Part shown: one piece after another, positions 31,047-33,185 of the stretch
How the letters are laid out: every line of letters starts with the position of its first letter
Numbering within the stretch: position 1 is the stretch's first letter
Origin: Anaplasma capra
Lineage (GTDB): Bacteria; Pseudomonadota; Alphaproteobacteria; Rickettsiales; Anaplasmataceae
Length of the DNA stretch: 33,185 bases
NCBI RefSeq assembly: GCF_025628805.1
Contig: NZ_JAOTBG010000012.1
Span: forward strand, 1-33,185
Direction of reading: 5' to 3'
Position numbers and translations under genes: made by a program
Notes under the pieces: generated by a model
The model's input: only the letters and a program-made list of their open reading frames with translations
The model's database searches: none
What the model was told of the DNA's origin: nothing

Positions 31047-33119
31047 GTGAGTAGCAAGGGTGACCTGTCCAGGTGCAGGAACATAGGGATAATGGCGCAC
31101 ATAGACGCCGGGAAGACCACCACCACGGAGCGCATACTCTTCTATACTGGGAAGCAGAACAGGATAGGTGAGGTGCACGAGGGCGCTGCGTCCATGGACT
31201 GGATGGAGCAGGAGCGTGAGCGCGGTATAACAATAACCTCTGCTGCCACTACTTGCTTCTGGAATGGTTGTAGAATCAACATCATAGATACTCCTGGCCA
31301 CGTGGATTTCACCATTGAGGTGGAGAGATCTCTTCGGGTCCTTGACGGGGCTGTGGCTGTTTTTGATGGAGTTGCTGGGGTAGAGCCTCAGTCAGAAACC
31401 GTGTGGCGCCAGGCTGATAAGTACGATGTTCCCAGGCTGTGCTTTGTGAACAAGATGGACAGGGTCGGGGCGGACTTTTTCGCCTGCGTGGATATGATTA
31501 GGGACAGGCTTGGGGCATTGCCGCTCGTGTTGCAGTTGCCCATAGGGGTCGATAAAAGCTTTGTCGGGGTTGTGGATCTGGTTGAGATGAGATCCATAAC
31601 GTGGGAAGAAGACTCTCTGGGTGCGAAGTTCAGCTATGGGGAGATCCCAGCTGATATGGTAGAAGCCGCCAATGATTACAGGGCTAGGCTGCTGGAGACG
31701 GCGGTAGAGGTGAATGATGAAGCCATGAATCTGTATCTAGAGGGCGGTGATGTTCCGGTTGCACTGCTCAAGAGCTGTATAAGAAGTGGTGTGATTGGCT
31801 CTAAATTTGTTCCCGTGCTATGTGGTTCCGCGTTTAAAAACAAGGGTGTTCAACCTCTTCTTGACGCAGTGATTGACTTTCTACCAGCTCCCAGCGATAT
31901 CCCGACCATAGAGGGGATTAGTGCAGATGACTCGGAAAAGGTGGTTGCTGTAAAGTCTTCTGTAAACGACAAATTTGTTGCATTGGCCTTCAAGGTTATG
32001 GTCGATAGATTTGTCGGTAGTCTGACATTTATCCGTGTCTACTCGGGTAAGCTCACTGGTAAGTCGGTCGTTCTGAACTCCGCCAAGGGAGTTACGGAGT
32101 CTGTGGGTAGGATTCTACTAATGCACGCGAACAATAGAGAAGACATATCCGAGGTTCAGGCTGGTGACATAGCTGCCCTGGCTGGGTTGAAGAAGACCAC
32201 TACCGGCGATACTCTGTGTGACCAGAGCTTTCCTGTGATACTCGAAAAGATGGACTTTCCTGAGTCTGTTATGGAAATTGCAGTGGAACCAGTGTCCACA
32301 GCGGATCAGGAGAAGATGGGCATAGCACTCAGTAGGCTTGTTGCTGAAGACCCGTCGCTTAGGGTGTTTGTCAATCCCGAGAGTGGGCAGACCATACTCA
32401 AGGGGATGGGTGAACTGCACTTGGAAATCATAGTGGACAGAATGAAGAGGGAGTTTGGGGTTGAGGCTTCAGTTGGTGCTCCCCAGGTGGCGTATCGTGA
32501 GACCATTACCAAGTCTGCTGAGATTGAATATGTGCACAAGAAGCAGACCGGTGGTGCTGGCCAGTTTGCCAAGGTGAACATATTGTTTGAGCCACTGCCG
32601 CCGGGTTCTGGGTTTGAGTTTGAGAATAAGATCACGTGTGGAGCCATCCCAAAAGAGTACATACCCGGGGTTCAGAACGGTTTGGAACTTGTGAAGGAAA
32701 CTGGCATCATAGCCGGCTTTCCGGTAATAGATTTTAAGGCCACCTTGTTTGATGGTGCGTTTCATGAGGTTGATTCCAGTCCTCTTGCCTTCGAACTTGC
32801 AGCCAGGGGTGCATTTAGAGAGCTGGCAAGCAAGGCTGGTCCGGTGCTCTTGGAGCCCGTTATGCGTGTGGAAATCATAACCCCTGAGGAATACATGGGG
32901 GATGTTATAGGGGACGTCAACAGCAGACGTGGCAGAGTTTCGGAGATGCAGGACCGTCACAATGCCAAACTTGTCACCGCCCTTATTCCGCTCGGCGCGA
33001 TGTTTGGGTACGTTAAGGACCTGCGGTCTATGTCTCAGGGTAGGGCGCAGTACAGCATGTACTTTGCTAGCTATGAGAGAGTTCCAGAGAATGTTGTAGA
33101 TAATGTTGTGAAGAAGTAA
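31047..33119 (+). CDS. fusA: Elongation factor G
   Basis: Translocase GTPase that moves tRNA and mRNA through the ribosome and helps recycle it. The 690-aa product has the family length. GTPase motifs are [15 protein letters not shown] (P-loop), [12 protein letters not shown] (switch I), [16 protein letters not shown] (G3) and NKMDR (G4). Later domains contain [32 protein letters not shown] and [12 protein letters not shown]. The start is the GTG at 31047 with AGGAAGG (31030-31036) about 10 nt upstream. It is 34 bp after rpsG and 12 bp before tuf. Confidence 0.98.
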   Translation: MSSKGDLSRCRNIGIMAHIDAGKTTTTERILFYTGKQNRIGEVHEGAASMDWMEQERERGITITSAATTCFWNGCRINIIDTPGHVDFTIEVERSLRVLDGAVAVFDGVAGVEPQSETVWRQADKYDVPRLCFVNKMDRVGADFFACVDMIRDRLGALPLVLQLPIGVDKSFVGVVDLVEMRSITWEEDSLGAKFSYGEIPADMVEAANDYRARLLETAVEVNDEAMNLYLEGGDVPVALLKSCIRSGVIGSKFVPVLCGSAFKNKGVQPLLDAVIDFLPAPSDIPTIEGISADDSEKVVAVKSSVNDKFVALAFKVMVDRFVGSLTFIRVYSGKLTGKSVVLNSAKGVTESVGRILLMHANNREDISEVQAGDIAALAGLKKTTTGDTLCDQSFPVILEKMDFPESVMEIAVEPVSTADQEKMGIALSRLVAEDPSLRVFVNPESGQTILKGMGELHLEIIVDRMKREFGVEASVGAPQVAYRETITKSAEIEYVHKKQTGGAGQFAKVNILFEPLPPGSGFEFENKITCGAIPKEYIPGVQNGLELVKETGIIAGFPVIDFKATLFDGAFHEVDSSPLAFELAARGAFRELASKAGPVLLEPVMRVEIITPEEYMGDVIGDVNSRRGRVSEMQDRHNAKLVTALIPLGAMFGYVKDLRSMSQGRAQYSMYFASYERVPENVVDNVVKK

Positions 33120-33131
33120 GGTGAAGTTGAT

Positions 33132-33185
33132 ATGACAGAAGGAAGGAAGCCACACATAAACGTAGGTACGATAGGGCACGTTGAC
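33132..33185 (+). CDS. tuf: Elongation factor Tu (5' end only)
   Basis: The 18 visible codons give MTEGRKPHINVGTIGHVD, the conserved EF-Tu N-terminus with the beginning of the P-loop; the window ends inside GHVD(H)GKT. AAGGTGA overlaps the fusA stop 8 nt upstream and serves as ribosome-binding site. The position right after fusA is the classic str operon arrangement. Whether a second tuf copy exists is not visible here. Confidence 0.93.
   Translation, partial: MTEGRKPHINVGTIGHVD

Noticed and set aside
32469-33179. 236-codon open frame on the minus strand opposite fusA and tuf
   Set aside because: It lies entirely opposite EF-G and the start of EF-Tu, both certain genes, and shows no recognisable motif. 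Open antisense frames are common over codon-biased genes.
1-33185. CRISPR array, insertion sequence or prophage
   Set aside because: No regularly spaced repeats, no transposase, integrase or phage structural gene, and no flanking duplications are visible; gene content is chromosomal throughout.

Overview
The window looks like a piece of chromosome from a member of the Anaplasmataceae (Rickettsiales, Alphaproteobacteria), most likely the Anaplasma marginale group. This is inference, not a database match. Reasons: the set of lpdA, sco, cytochrome b561, COQ9, single-copy sucCD, a lone FbpB-type permease and a type I secretion fusion protein is typical of an aerobic, reduced-genome alphaproteobacterium. 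Several proteins (833, about 478, 213, 174 and about 241 aa) look lineage-restricted. The base composition is near balanced rather than strongly AT-rich, and murD is present, which fits A. marginale better than A. phagocytophilum or Ehrlichia. I see no phage, insertion sequence, CRISPR or tRNA.

Layout. 63-1478 (-) is lpdA. 1683-4184 (+) is an 833-aa orphan with one C-terminal membrane helix, preceded by a striking TTAA dyad array. 4282-6861 (+) is a tightly overlapped three-gene unit. Its first two products have the topology of type II secretion/type IV pilus GspL/PilN and GspM/PilO proteins, and the third is a secreted six-cysteine protein; this is the best candidate for an undescribed system. 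7075-7869 (+) is a PhnP-like metallo-hydrolase. 7884-9807 (-) is a pair in which a phosphate permease (pstC) overlaps a cut-down glutamine-synthetase-like gene. 9893-12541 (+) is alaS. 12723-15137 (-) is rpsU-sucC-sucD. 15241-16959 (-) is sco-pstS. 17129-18683 (-) is cytochrome b561 plus an FMN nitronate-monooxygenase/FabK-like enzyme. 18997-20625 (+) is an iron permease. 20683-22206 (-) is an HlyD/AprE-type fusion protein. 22321-22986 (-) is COQ9. 23252-24607 (+) is murD. 24651-27618 (-) is rnj-tolB. 27746-29978 (+) is a hydrophobic protein overlapped with a purple-acid-phosphatase-like exported enzyme. 30138 to the end (+) is the str operon rpsL-rpsG-fusA-tuf, with tuf cut by the window edge.

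Themes. Central and respiratory metabolism: lipoamide dehydrogenase, succinyl-CoA synthetase, copper delivery to cytochrome oxidase, cytochrome b561 and ubiquinone synthesis. Phosphate and iron import: PstC, PstS and FbpB, each away from its usual partners. Envelope and secretion: MurD, TolB, the HlyD-type fusion protein and the GspL/GspM-like pair. Translation and RNA: AlaRS, S21, S12, S7, EF-G, EF-Tu and RNase J. Genes are packed with short overlaps, several starts are GTG or TTG, and a number of intergenic gaps carry good sigma-70-like promoters (TTGACN, 16-17 bp spacer).
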